13,474 bases of DNA from DATGHS01 sp035307785 (GTDB lineage Bacteria; Planctomycetota; Planctomycetia; Gemmatales; Gemmataceae): the NCBI GenBank assembly GCA_035307785.1, contig DATGHS010000336.1:1-13474 (forward strand), in the 5' to 3' direction. The position numbers and the translations under genes were made by a program. Shown here piece by piece: positions 6,732 through 13,266 of this stretch. The notes under the pieces were generated by a model, which was not told the origin of the DNA, ran no database searches, and saw only the letters and a list, made by a program, of their open reading frames with translations. The first letter of the stretch is position 1. Each line of letters begins with the position of its first letter.

Positions 6732-7949
6732 ATGCCTGAATTCAATGTTGAGGCCTGTCGCAAGCAATTCCCCGCTCTCAAGCGGCAACAGAATGGCCGG
6801 CCCGTGGTTTATTTCGATGGCCCGGCCGGCAGCCAAACGCCGCAATGCGTGATCGACGCGATCACCGATTATCTGGCAAATCGAAACGCCAATCACGGCG
6901 GCGTCTTCCCTACGAGCCGGGAGAATGACGAAGCGCTACACGAGGCGCAACAAGCCGCCGCGGACTTCGTCGGCGGCACCGATGAGAAGGAAATCGTTTT
7001 CGGCGCCAACATGACGACGCTGACGTTTGCCTTCAGCCGGTCGCTGGCACGCACCTGGAAGTCGGGCGATGAAATCATCGTCACGCAGCTAGACCATGAT
7101 GCGAATGTCACGCCCTGGGTAATGGCCGCCCAGGAGCGCGGCGCCACGGTGCAGCGGATCCGCATTCATCCCGAAGATTGCACGCTTGATTTAAACGATT
7201 TTCGCCAGAAGCTCTCCAATAAGACGCGACTCGTGGCCGTGGGTTGCGCCTCGAATGCTGTCGGCACCATCAATCCCGTTCAAGAAATCTGCAATTTGGC
7301 GAAACAAGCCGGCGCGGAAACCTTCCTCGACGCCGTGCACTTTGCCCCGCATGGCCGGATCGACGTGCGGCAATGGGGCTGCACCTATTTGGTTTGCTCG
7401 GCCTACAAATTCTTCGGCCCGCACGTCGGCATTCTGTGGGGCCGGCGCGAGCGGCTGGAGGAATTAACGCCGTACAAAGTCCGGCCGGCCGACAACCACA
7501 TGCCGGACCGCTGGATGACCGGCACACCGAATTTCGAAGGCATCGCCGGCGTGCGCGCAGCGATTGAATACTTGCAGCGAATCGATGCCGCGAATGATTT
7601 GACGAACTCGTTTGCGCGGATCAACGAGTATGAATCCGCGTTAGGAAAGTATCTAGTGGGCGGCCTGCCGGAGATACCCAGTATTCGCGTATTAGGGATA
7701 ACTGTCCCGAAGCGATTAGCCGAGCGCGTTCCGACGGTTTCGATTGTGCATCGCAGGCATCCGGCCCGAAAAGTGGCCGAACACTTGGCCGAGCGCGGCA
7801 TTTTCGTTTGGCATGGCAACTTCTACGCGCTGTCGCTGAGCGAAACATTGGGTCTGGAACCCGACGGCATGGTGCGCATTGGGTTATTGCATTACAATAC
7901 GCAGGAAGAAATTGATCGCTTGCTGCTAGCGCTGCGTGAATTGGTCTAA
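6732..7949 (+). CDS. PLP-dependent class V aminotransferase, cysteine-desulfurase-like without catalytic Cys
   Basis: This 405-residue protein belongs to fold-type I PLP enzymes of aminotransferase class V and resembles the VC1184-type cysteine-desulfurase-like group. PLP-binding features are visible: H122 in QLDHDANVTPW (ring stacking), D200 and H203 in LDAVHFAPHGR, and the Schiff-base lysine K226 in SAYKFFGPHVG. The substrate Cys loop of SufS-type desulfurases (RTGHHC-like) is replaced by VWHGNFYA (359-366) with no Cys, so true desulfurase activity is doubtful. The reaction could be a different amino-acid lyase or transaminase step. No iron-sulfur assembly genes are nearby. The start is ATG at 6732 with GGAG at 6723-6726. 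The frame stays open upstream to 6633 through the hairpin element, and that extension is rejected. The stop codon touches the next palindrome. Confidence 0.9.
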   Translation: MPEFNVEACRKQFPALKRQQNGRPVVYFDGPAGSQTPQCVIDAITDYLANRNANHGGVFPTSRENDEALHEAQQAAADFVGGTDEKEIVFGANMTTLTFAFSRSLARTWKSGDEIIVTQLDHDANVTPWVMAAQERGATVQRIRIHPEDCTLDLNDFRQKLSNKTRLVAVGCASNAVGTINPVQEICNLAKQAGAETFLDAVHFAPHGRIDVRQWGCTYLVCSAYKFFGPHVGILWGRRERLEELTPYKVRPADNHMPDRWMTGTPNFEGIAGVRAAIEYLQRIDAANDLTNSFARINEYESALGKYLVGGLPEIPSIRVLGITVPKRLAERVPTVSIVHRRHPARKVAEHLAERGIFVWHGNFYALSLSETLGLEPDGMVRIGLLHYNTQEEIDRLLLALRELV

Positions 7950-8052
7950 AGAATTTGAACAGAAGAAAACAAAGGAAACGAAGTTCAAAAAAATAAGACT
8001 TGTCTCGTCCACTAACTCTTCGTTTTCTTCGTTTCCTTCTGTTCAAATTCTT
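7949..8052. repeat. Long purine-rich inverted repeat (35-base arms)
   Basis: The left arm 7949-7983 and right arm 8018-8052 pair at 33 of 35 positions, counting one G-T. Both contain the phrase GAATTTGAACAGAAG at their outer ends and GAAA-AC-GAAG-type units inside. The 34-base loop includes an A-run and the small dyad AGAC-TT-GTCT (7996-8005). The left arm starts on the last base of the aminotransferase stop codon, and the right arm ends eight bases before the GGAG of the methyltransferase. I recall similar elements from other planctomycete and verrucomicrobial genomes. Confidence 0.8.
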
Positions 8053-8070
8053 AAGTACGCGGAGTCTCCA

Positions 8071-8802
8071 ATGAAACGTGTGTTTCCGTTATTTGCATTC
8101 GCGCTCATCACTTCGCCGGTCTTCGCCCAAGAACCGCCGCGCTATGAGACCCGCGCGGATCATGACCCCAATGGCATCGGCAAGTTCTACATGGGCCGCG
8201 AGATTGCCATGGTCATGGGCCATCAGGCGGCCGGGTGGCTCGAACGGCCCGAACGCGAGAAGGAAGAGCAGCCGTCGAAGTTGATTGAGGAACTGAAGCT
8301 AAAACCCGGCGACGTGGTGGCCGATATCGGGGCCGGCAGCGGCTATTACACTTTCAAGTTCTCGCCATTCGTGGGCGATAAGGGCAAGATTTACGCCGTC
8401 GATATTCAGAAAGAGATGCTTGACATCATCCGCAAGAAGATGAAAGCGAGAAACATCAAGAACATTGAGCCCGTGCTGGGCGAGATCAAGGATCCGAAAC
8501 TTCCCGAAGCCGGGGTCGATGTGCTCGTAATGATCGATGTTTATCACGAGTTTGATTTTCCGTACGAAATGACGCAGGCCATGATCAAGTCGCTGAAGCC
8601 GGGGGGACGGATGGTCTTCGTCGAGTTCCGCATGGAAGACGAGAAGGTGCCCATCAAGCTCGTGCACAAGATGAGCGAACAACAAGTGCTGAAAGAAATG
8701 TCGCCTTTCCCACAAATGAAGCATGCGCGCACGAGCGACGTCATGCCCTGGCAGCACATCATTATTTTCGAAAAGAAAGCGGAGGCGAAGCCGAACAAGT
8801 AG
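8071..8802 (+). CDS. Exported class I SAM-dependent methyltransferase-like protein
   Basis: This 243-residue protein starts with a clear Sec signal peptide (MKRVFPLFAFALITSPVFA, likely cleaved before Gln20). It is followed by a Rossmann-type methyltransferase domain. Motif I is VVADIGAGSGYYT (82-94), the acidic ribose-binding residue is D111 in YAVDIQKEML, and later strands are VLVMIDVYHEFDF (151-163), LKPGGRMVFVEF (175-186) and HIIIFEK at the end. The pre-domain stretch GREIAMVMGHQAAGWLERPE (42-61) is a recognisable conserved lead-in of this subgroup. The substrate is unknown. The signal peptide is unexpected because SAM is made in the cytoplasm. The start is ATG at 8071 with GGAG at 8061-8064. 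The open frame extends back to 7936 through the palindrome, but that would bury the signal. A palindrome begins directly after the stop. Confidence 0.87.
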   Translation: MKRVFPLFAFALITSPVFAQEPPRYETRADHDPNGIGKFYMGREIAMVMGHQAAGWLERPEREKEEQPSKLIEELKLKPGDVVADIGAGSGYYTFKFSPFVGDKGKIYAVDIQKEMLDIIRKKMKARNIKNIEPVLGEIKDPKLPEAGVDVLVMIDVYHEFDFPYEMTQAMIKSLKPGGRMVFVEFRMEDEKVPIKLVHKMSEQQVLKEMSPFPQMKHARTSDVMPWQHIIIFEKKAEAKPNK

Positions 8803-8865
8803 TGTAGCGGAATTCGCCAGAATTCCGCCTTTGACAACAGCGGAAGTCTGGCGAATTCCGCTACA
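8803..8865. repeat. 26-base-arm inverted repeat after the methyltransferase gene
   Basis: Arms 8803-8828 and 8840-8865 pair at 25 of 26 positions around an 11-base loop. The outer part of the arm reads TGTAGCGGAATTCGCCAGA. It begins on the base after the TAG stop (8800-8802) and ends 22 bases before the next start codon. The stem is long enough to stop transcription or protect an mRNA 3' end, but it is not followed by a T-run. It has the look of a dispersed planctomycete repeat. Confidence 0.8.
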
Positions 8866-8887
8866 AGCGATTGCGAGGGCGGTGGCC

Positions 8888-9466
8888 ATGGCCCAGAGCA
8901 AAGAAGCCGAACCGGTTTTCGCCTATGCCCAGATCAATGCCAAGATCATGCCGATGGATCGCGGCGAGCAATTCGAAGACCCGCTCATGGAGGAATTCGA
9001 GAAGAACGGCTATGGAGCCGTGACCGGCGGCGGCACGCAATTGGGCAACCAGAACGAGATCGCCTACTGCGGCATCGACATCGACTTGTTCGACCTCGAG
9101 AAGGGCGTGCCCTTTGTGTGCCAGTTCCTCAGCGAGCGCGGCGCGCCGAAAGGCTCGAAACTTAGCTACGAGGCCGACGGCATGAAAATGGAGGTGCCAT
9201 TTGGTTCAATCGAAGGCCTGGCCGTGTACTTGAACGGAACGGAACTGCCCGACGAAGTGTATCAGCAATGCGATGTGAATCACGTTGTCGATGAGATCAA
9301 CCGCTTGCTGAGCGGCAAGGGCGCAATGTTCAGCCACTGGCAAGGGCCAAGTGAAACCGCCCTTTATCTTTACGGCGACTCCGCCGATGAGATGCGCCAC
9401 CTGATCTCCGGCTTCCTGGCCGAGTATCCATTGTGCCAGAAGTCGCGCGTGGTGCGGATTGCTTAA
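8888..9466 (+). CDS. Uncharacterised protein, 192 residues
   Basis: I do not recognise a named domain. The protein is soluble, with no signal peptide or membrane segment. It is acidic and shows an organised alternation of strands and helices: AYAQINAKIMPMDRGEQFED (12-31), GAVTGGGTQLGNQNEIAYCG (43-62) with a glycine-rich turn, IDIDLFDLE (63-71), a helix DVNHVVDEINRLLSG (129-143), and a second half ETALYLYGDSADEMRHLISG (156-175). The second half suggests a ferredoxin-like strand-helix unit, possibly duplicated. The start is ATG at 8888 with GAGGG at 8875-8879. The frame remains open through the repeat back to 8723, and that extension is rejected. It lies downstream of the methyltransferase on the same strand, separated only by the palindrome, and converges on hemF. 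A real gene is supported by coding-like composition and the ribosome binding site. Confidence 0.75.
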   Translation: MAQSKEAEPVFAYAQINAKIMPMDRGEQFEDPLMEEFEKNGYGAVTGGGTQLGNQNEIAYCGIDIDLFDLEKGVPFVCQFLSERGAPKGSKLSYEADGMKMEVPFGSIEGLAVYLNGTELPDEVYQQCDVNHVVDEINRLLSGKGAMFSHWQGPSETALYLYGDSADEMRHLISGFLAEYPLCQKSRVVRIA

Positions 9467-9495
9467 GGTCAGCCCAAGGATAAACGGGGACGTTG

Positions 9496-9553
9496 TAACA
9501 CGGATCAACACGGATAAGAAAAAAATTGTTCTTGTCCGTGTTCATCCGTGTTA
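9496..9553. repeat. CCGTGTT-type inverted repeat between convergent genes
   Basis: Arms 9496-9520 and 9529-9553 pair at 24 of 25 positions, counting one G-T, around an 8-base loop. The motif ACACGGAT occurs twice in the left arm and its inverse twice in the right. A further copy of the unit, ATCCGTGTTCATCTGTGG, follows at 9558-9575. A degraded inverse of it lies at about 9472-9495, so the whole palindrome spans about 9472-9576. It fills the gap between the uncharacterised gene (stop 9464-9466) and the hemF stop (9578-9580). This repeat style is, as I recall, common in environmental bacterial genomes. Confidence 0.8.
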
Positions 9554-9577
9554 TGCTATCCGTGTTCATCTGTGGGC

Positions 9578-10483
9578 TCATTTGCTTTCCTCCGACGCCC
9601 AGTCCCTCGGCTTCAAATACACGTCATACAATTGTGCTTCCGGCGAGCCGGGTTCCGGCTGAAAGTCATATTCCCAGCGCACCGCCGGCGGCAATGACAT
9701 CAGGATTGACTCGGTCCGCCCACCGGTCTTCAGGCCGAAGATGGTGCCGCGATCGTACAGTAGGTTGAATTCGACATACCGGCCACGGCGCAATGCCTGG
9801 AAATGCCGGTGCTTGTCGGTGAACGATAGATTCATTCGTCTTTGCACAATCGGCACATAGGATTCAAGGAACGCCATACCGGCGTCGCGCACGAAGGCGA
9901 AGACTGCATCCAGATCACCGCCCAGGTAATCGAAAAAGATGCCGCCCACGCCGCGCGGCTCATTGCGATGAGCCAAGAAAAAGTATTCATCGCAATCGCG
10001 CTTCATTTTCTGGTAATCAATCAACGGTGCATGCTTCTCGCAGACGCCCTTCCAGACTTTATGGAAGCCGATCACGTCTTCGCGAAAGGCGTAATACGGC
10101 GTAAGGTCGGCCCCGCCGCCGAACCAGGCTCGCTCGCCTTTCGTGAGAAAGCGAAAGTTCGCGTGCACCGTCGGTACAAAGGGATTCCGCGGATGTAGCA
10201 CCAGCGAAACGCCCGTGGCGGTGAATTTGCGACCCTCGCCCGGAATCTGCCTGGCAAACTCCTCCGAGAATTCGCCGAAGACTTCGGAAAAGTTGACGCC
10301 GGCCTTTTCGAAGACGTCGCCCTCAGCCAACACGCGCGACCGGCCGCCGCCGCCGCCTTCGCGCTGCCACTGGTCTTCGCGGAACTGGCCGGCCCCGTCG
10401 GCCCTTTCCAATCCCGCACAAATATGGTCCTGGAGTATGCGGAAAAAGCTCGTGGCTTGCTGGTGCATCTTTTGTGGCGGCAT
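9578..10483 (-). CDS. hemF: Oxygen-dependent coproporphyrinogen III oxidase
   Basis: HemF decarboxylates and oxidises two propionates of coproporphyrinogen III to vinyls, giving protoporphyrinogen IX with O2 as oxidant in the cytoplasm. The 301-residue length matches bacterial HemF (about 300). Family signatures are complete: NPFVPTVHANFRF with the conserved H107, WFGGGADLTPYY (120-131), CDEYFFLAHRNEPRGVGG (164-181) followed by IFFD, and the C-terminal block YVEFNLLYDRGTIFGLKTGG (236-255), including D244-R245, the Asp-Arg pair linked to catalysis in the human enzyme. The ending KPRDW is normal, with a short ASEESK tail. I chose ATG at 10483 because GAGGAG (10492-10497) is eight bases away; ATG at 10489 is only two bases from it. 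No other heme gene is adjacent. It implies aerobic heme synthesis. Confidence 0.97.
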   Translation of the reverse strand: MPPQKMHQQATSFFRILQDHICAGLERADGAGQFREDQWQREGGGGGRSRVLAEGDVFEKAGVNFSEVFGEFSEEFARQIPGEGRKFTATGVSLVLHPRNPFVPTVHANFRFLTKGERAWFGGGADLTPYYAFREDVIGFHKVWKGVCEKHAPLIDYQKMKRDCDEYFFLAHRNEPRGVGGIFFDYLGGDLDAVFAFVRDAGMAFLESYVPIVQRRMNLSFTDKHRHFQALRRGRYVEFNLLYDRGTIFGLKTGGRTESILMSLPPAVRWEYDFQPEPGSPEAQLYDVYLKPRDWASEESK

Positions 10484-10491
10484 CTCCATTT

Positions 10492-10497
10492 CTCCTC
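10492..10497 (-). promoter_or_regulatory. Ribosome binding site GAGGAG of hemF
   Basis: On the minus strand GAGGAG lies eight bases before the ATG at 10483 and two before the ATG at 10489. Normal spacing favours the inner start, MPPQKMHQQ. Confidence 0.55.
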
Positions 10498-10584
10498 ATT
10501 CCGCTGCATGTCGCGGCTAACCAATTCGGTCAATACAATCTTACGCAGCGATCTTGTTGAGTTCCGCAATCAGGATGCCACACC

Positions 10585-11709
10585 ATGAAAATCACCGACG
10601 TCAAAGTCATACCCCTGCGCGGCGCCACGCATGACACTGGCTGGCCCGGCGGCACCGACCCGAACGAGCAGATGAACACGCTGCTCGAAATTCACACCGA
10701 CGAAGGGCTCACCGGCCTCGGCAGTTGCTTCACGAGCCGGGTGTTTGTGGAGGCGTCGCTCACGGTGCTGAAGCCCATGCTCATCGGCGAAACAGTGTTC
10801 GAAGCCGAGCGCGTGAGCGAGAAGCTCCGGCAGAATACTTTTTGGTTCGGCCGCGGCGGGGCGGTGGAGCATACGATCAGTGGTCTCGACATCGCGCTTT
10901 GGGACCTGATGGGCAAGGCATTGAATCAGCCGGTGTCGCGGCTCCTCGGCGGCAATTATCGCGACCGCATGAAACCGTATGCATCGATCCTTTTCGACGG
11001 TCCGCCGATCCTGCGCGAAAAGCTGTTGCAACAGAAGGAACGCGGCTTTCGAGCCATCAAAATGGGCTGGCGGCCTTTTGGCCGGGTGAGCCGGCAATTC
11101 GACGAATTGCTGATCCGCACAGCGCGCGATGCCGTTGGGGAGGATATTGAGCTCATGGTAGATGCCGGGGGTTCCGAGCAGTATTGGCCGCACAGCGTAT
11201 GCTGGGCGAAAGAAACGGCGAAAATGCTGGGCGATTACAAAGTCACGTGGTTCGAGGAAGCGCTGAAGCCGGACGACCTGGAAGGCTTCAAAGAACTTCG
11301 AGCCGCATCACCGGTGAAGATCGCGACCGGCGAAGTCTTTACCCGCCGGCAAACCTTTCAGCCGTACATCACGCAGCGGGCTCTCGACATTATCCAGCCT
11401 GACATGACCAAATGCGGCGGCCTGAGCGAAGGCCGGCGCATGGCCTGGATGGCCTACGACCACGGCGTGCTGCTGGTGCCGCACGGTTGGAACACGGCCA
11501 TCGGCGTGGCCGCGGACTTGGCGTTGACTGCCGCGATGCCGGTGGCCGGTTGGGTCGAATACCAAACTGGCGTTCCCTATATCGAGGAACTCATCGACCC
11601 GCCGTTTCGGCTGGACAAAGATGGCATGTTGCCGGTGCCGAACGGGCCGGGGCTCGGCATCAAGCTGAATCCAGAGGCGATTGCGAAGTATTCGCGGGAA
11701 GGCCGCTAA
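10585..11709 (+). CDS. Enolase-superfamily enzyme (mandelate racemase/muconate lactonizing type)
   Basis: This 374-residue protein has the capping domain (about 1-125, with DEGLTGLGS and LDIALWDLMGKALNQPV) and the TIM-barrel domain expected for this superfamily. These enzymes abstract a proton next to a carboxylate bound to Mg2+, most often dehydrating or isomerising sugar acids. The metal ligands are apparent: D193 (LMVDAGG), E224/E225 (WFEEALKPDD) and E250 (IATGEVF). General bases are K159 in IKMGW and the H300-D273 dyad (VPHGWNT; QPDMTK), as in the mandelate racemase group. The substrate cannot be read from the sequence. The fingerprint suggests an acid-sugar dehydratase-like enzyme. The start is ATG at 10585 with AGGA at 10572-10575. 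It is divergent from hemF and converges on the CPBP gene with only four bases between stop codons. Confidence 0.93.
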   Translation: MKITDVKVIPLRGATHDTGWPGGTDPNEQMNTLLEIHTDEGLTGLGSCFTSRVFVEASLTVLKPMLIGETVFEAERVSEKLRQNTFWFGRGGAVEHTISGLDIALWDLMGKALNQPVSRLLGGNYRDRMKPYASILFDGPPILREKLLQQKERGFRAIKMGWRPFGRVSRQFDELLIRTARDAVGEDIELMVDAGGSEQYWPHSVCWAKETAKMLGDYKVTWFEEALKPDDLEGFKELRAASPVKIATGEVFTRRQTFQPYITQRALDIIQPDMTKCGGLSEGRRMAWMAYDHGVLLVPHGWNTAIGVAADLALTAAMPVAGWVEYQTGVPYIEELIDPPFRLDKDGMLPVPNGPGLGIKLNPEAIAKYSREGR

Positions 11710-11722
11710 ACCACTAGCGGCC
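11701..11722. terminator. Palindrome carrying most of both convergent stop codons
   Basis: GGCCGCTA (11701-11708) pairs perfectly with TAGCGGCC (11715-11722) around a 6-base loop. It includes two bases of the enolase-family stop (TAA 11707-11709) and of the CPBP stop (TAG, 11714-11716 minus strand) in its stem, and both proteins end in Gly-Arg because of it. Its place fits a bidirectional transcription stop or a 3'-end stabiliser. No U-tract follows on either strand, so intrinsic termination is uncertain. Confidence 0.45.
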
Positions 11723-12433
11723 AAACAGCAGTTGCCAGCCCACCACCATAATCGCCGCGTCCACCAGGGCGTGGCTTACCCACACCGGGTAAATACTTCG
11801 GTACCGGTCCAACATCCACGCCCAGATCGCCCCGCCGCAGGCTACTGCAATTGAAAACGGTAATGTTGCCGTCCAGAAATGGCCGGGAAAGTACTCGTTC
11901 AGCACCACCACGTGATGCGCCATGAAGCCGATACTAGAGATGGCGATGGCACAAGGAAGCGGCAGGAGCTTCCGCAAGCCCGTGAAAAGGAAGGCACGCC
12001 AGTAGTATTCCTCCAGGCCGCTGTGAATGATGCACAAAAACACGCCGAAGATCAGGAACATCAGCGGCGATGTCAGGTCAAACGCCGTTACCTTGGTGCG
12101 AACTTGTTCGGCCAGTTGATCCAAAAACGGCTGATATTTATGTCGGCTCAAATATGCGAAAAGATTGTGCACGGCGAGAACGACCAATAGGCCGAATAGG
12201 ATACCCGTTAACATACCGCGGCGCTTGGGCGAAGTGAAGCGAAAATGCGAACGGTCGGTGGCCAGCCAGAATAAGGCCGGCAATGAGAATTGGATGATTT
12301 TGCCGGCCGTGTAGATGAACTTCATCCGCGGGCCGGGGTGGGCCCCGACGAAATAGGTCCATGTCAAAACGGTCGGAAAGACCGAAGCGAACGCCAGCAC
12401 TCCGACTTCCAGGCCCAGCCGCCGGCGGCTCAC
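11714..12433 (-). CDS. CPBP-family intramembrane protein (Abi/Rce1-like protease)
   Basis: This 239-residue integral membrane protein has about six hydrophobic segments (about 8-30, 44-58, 73-93, 121-137, 160-177 and 190-208). The three CPBP motifs are visible: EExxxR as E141-E142-Y-Y-W-R146, FxxxH as F170 to H174, and HxxxD as H221 to D225. All putative metal-binding or catalytic residues are kept, so proteolytic activity is plausible, although most bacterial members have no known substrate. The start is GTG at 12433, overlapping the phosphorylase stop as GTGA, with GGGAG (12441-12445) seven bases upstream. This implies translational coupling. The frame is open further upstream to 12544, but that part is the phosphorylase gene read in another frame (arginine/alanine-rich, no family features) and is rejected. 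Confidence 0.88.
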   Translation of the reverse strand: MSRRRLGLEVGVLAFASVFPTVLTWTYFVGAHPGPRMKFIYTAGKIIQFSLPALFWLATDRSHFRFTSPKRRGMLTGILFGLLVVLAVHNLFAYLSRHKYQPFLDQLAEQVRTKVTAFDLTSPLMFLIFGVFLCIIHSGLEEYYWRAFLFTGLRKLLPLPCAIAISSIGFMAHHVVVLNEYFPGHFWTATLPFSIAVACGGAIWAWMLDRYRSIYPVWVSHALVDAAIMVVGWQLLFGR

Positions 12434-13254
12434 GCCAACTCTCCCACGACGCGGCGCACCAGAGTGCGCAGCTTCGGCTCGGCGGCGTTGGCGGTTTCGA
12501 TGATCATTGCGAGGTTCGCGGGCTCCAGCGCGTCGGGCAGGCACATGTCAGTGATCACCGAAAGGCCGAGCACTTTCATTTTCGAATGCACGGCAACGAT
12601 TACTTCTGGCACCGTGGACATGCCCACGACATCCGCTCCAATCATCCGCAGAAAGCGGTACTCGGCCCGCGTTTCGAGGTTTGGCCCAGGCACGGCCACG
12701 AACACGCCCTTTTGCAGCACGATCTTCTCTTCCAGGCCGATCTTGCGGGCCAGTGCGATCAGGCTCGCGTCATAAGGATGGCTCATGTCCGGAAAGCGCT
12801 CGCCGAGCCGCTCGTCGTTCGGCCCAATCAGCGGGTTGTCGCCGAGCAGGTTGATGTGATCCTCAATCACCATGATGTCGCCGAGGCTGTATTGCGGGTT
12901 CATGCCGCCGCAGGCGTTACTCACGATCAGCGTGTCGCAACCCAGCGCTTTCATGACGCGCACCGGGAAGGTGATTTGCTTGAGCGACCAGCCTTCGTAG
13001 AAGTGGAATCGGCCTTCCATCGCCAGCACGGCCTTGCCGCCGAGCGTGCCACAGACGAGTTGGCCCTTGTGCGAGGGCGCCGTGGAATGAGGGAAGTGTG
13101 GAATTTCTTCGTATGTCAACGTCACGTCGGCCGCGATATCGCGGGCCAACCCGCCAAGGCCAGTGCCGAGGATAATGCCGACGCGCGGCGATTTCTGCCA
13201 GCGCGCTTGCAGGAACTTCTTGGCATCTTGGATTTGGTCATAGAGGTCGGGCAT
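12430..13254 (-). CDS. punA: Purine nucleoside phosphorylase, trimeric PNP/MTAP family
   Basis: This 274-residue enzyme splits purine nucleosides with phosphate to base and ribose-1-phosphate in purine salvage. Its length fits the trimeric family. Recognised motifs are GIILGTGLGGLA (26-37, phosphate loop), GRFHFYEGW (81-89), SNACGGMNP (112-120), VPGPNLETRAEYR (188-200) with the purine-contacting E194, and GADVVGMSTVPEV (206-218). The segment ITDMCLPDALEP (234-245) has Asp236 where human PNP has Asn243, a residue controlling base choice, so specificity may include 6-aminopurines. The start is ATG at 13254 with GGAG at 13261-13264. The frame runs on to 13437 through a perfect hairpin that lacks stop codons, and that 61-residue extension is rejected. 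Its TGA overlaps the GTG of the CPBP gene. The symbol rests on family membership only. Confidence 0.93.
   Translation of the reverse strand: MPDLYDQIQDAKKFLQARWQKSPRVGIILGTGLGGLARDIAADVTLTYEEIPHFPHSTAPSHKGQLVCGTLGGKAVLAMEGRFHFYEGWSLKQITFPVRVMKALGCDTLIVSNACGGMNPQYSLGDIMVIEDHINLLGDNPLIGPNDERLGERFPDMSHPYDASLIALARKIGLEEKIVLQKGVFVAVPGPNLETRAEYRFLRMIGADVVGMSTVPEVIVAVHSKMKVLGLSVITDMCLPDALEPANLAMIIETANAAEPKLRTLVRRVVGELA
12441..12445 (-). promoter_or_regulatory. Ribosome binding site GGGAG of the CPBP gene inside the phosphorylase gene
   Basis: GGGAG lies seven bases before the GTG at 12433 and within the last codons of the phosphorylase gene. Together with the GTGA stop/start overlap it defines the CPBP start. 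Confidence 0.5.
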
Positions 13255-13266
13255 GCGGGGCTCCAG

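Noticed and set aside
7936..8070. In-frame extension of the methyltransferase upstream of 8071
   Set aside because: It crosses the purine-rich palindrome, overlaps the aminotransferase end and would bury the signal peptide.
8831..8836. Perfect TTGACA in the loop of the 8803-8865 palindrome, as a promoter for the next gene
   Set aside because: No acceptable -10 box lies at 16-18 bases. The spacing falls on the GAATTC of the right arm.
8723..8887. Extension of the uncharacterised protein back into the methyltransferase gene
   Set aside because: It translates the palindrome and the neighbouring gene out of frame. GAGGG before ATG 8888 is the better start.
6732..9466. Aminotransferase, methyltransferase and unknown gene as one biosynthetic system
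   Set aside because: One member is exported, the others are cytoplasmic, and strong palindromes separate all three. Shared direction alone does not support a pathway.
12434..12544. ATG-started extension of the CPBP gene
   Set aside because: It is the phosphorylase gene in another frame and is arginine/alanine-rich. The GTGA overlap with its own ribosome binding site is more convincing.
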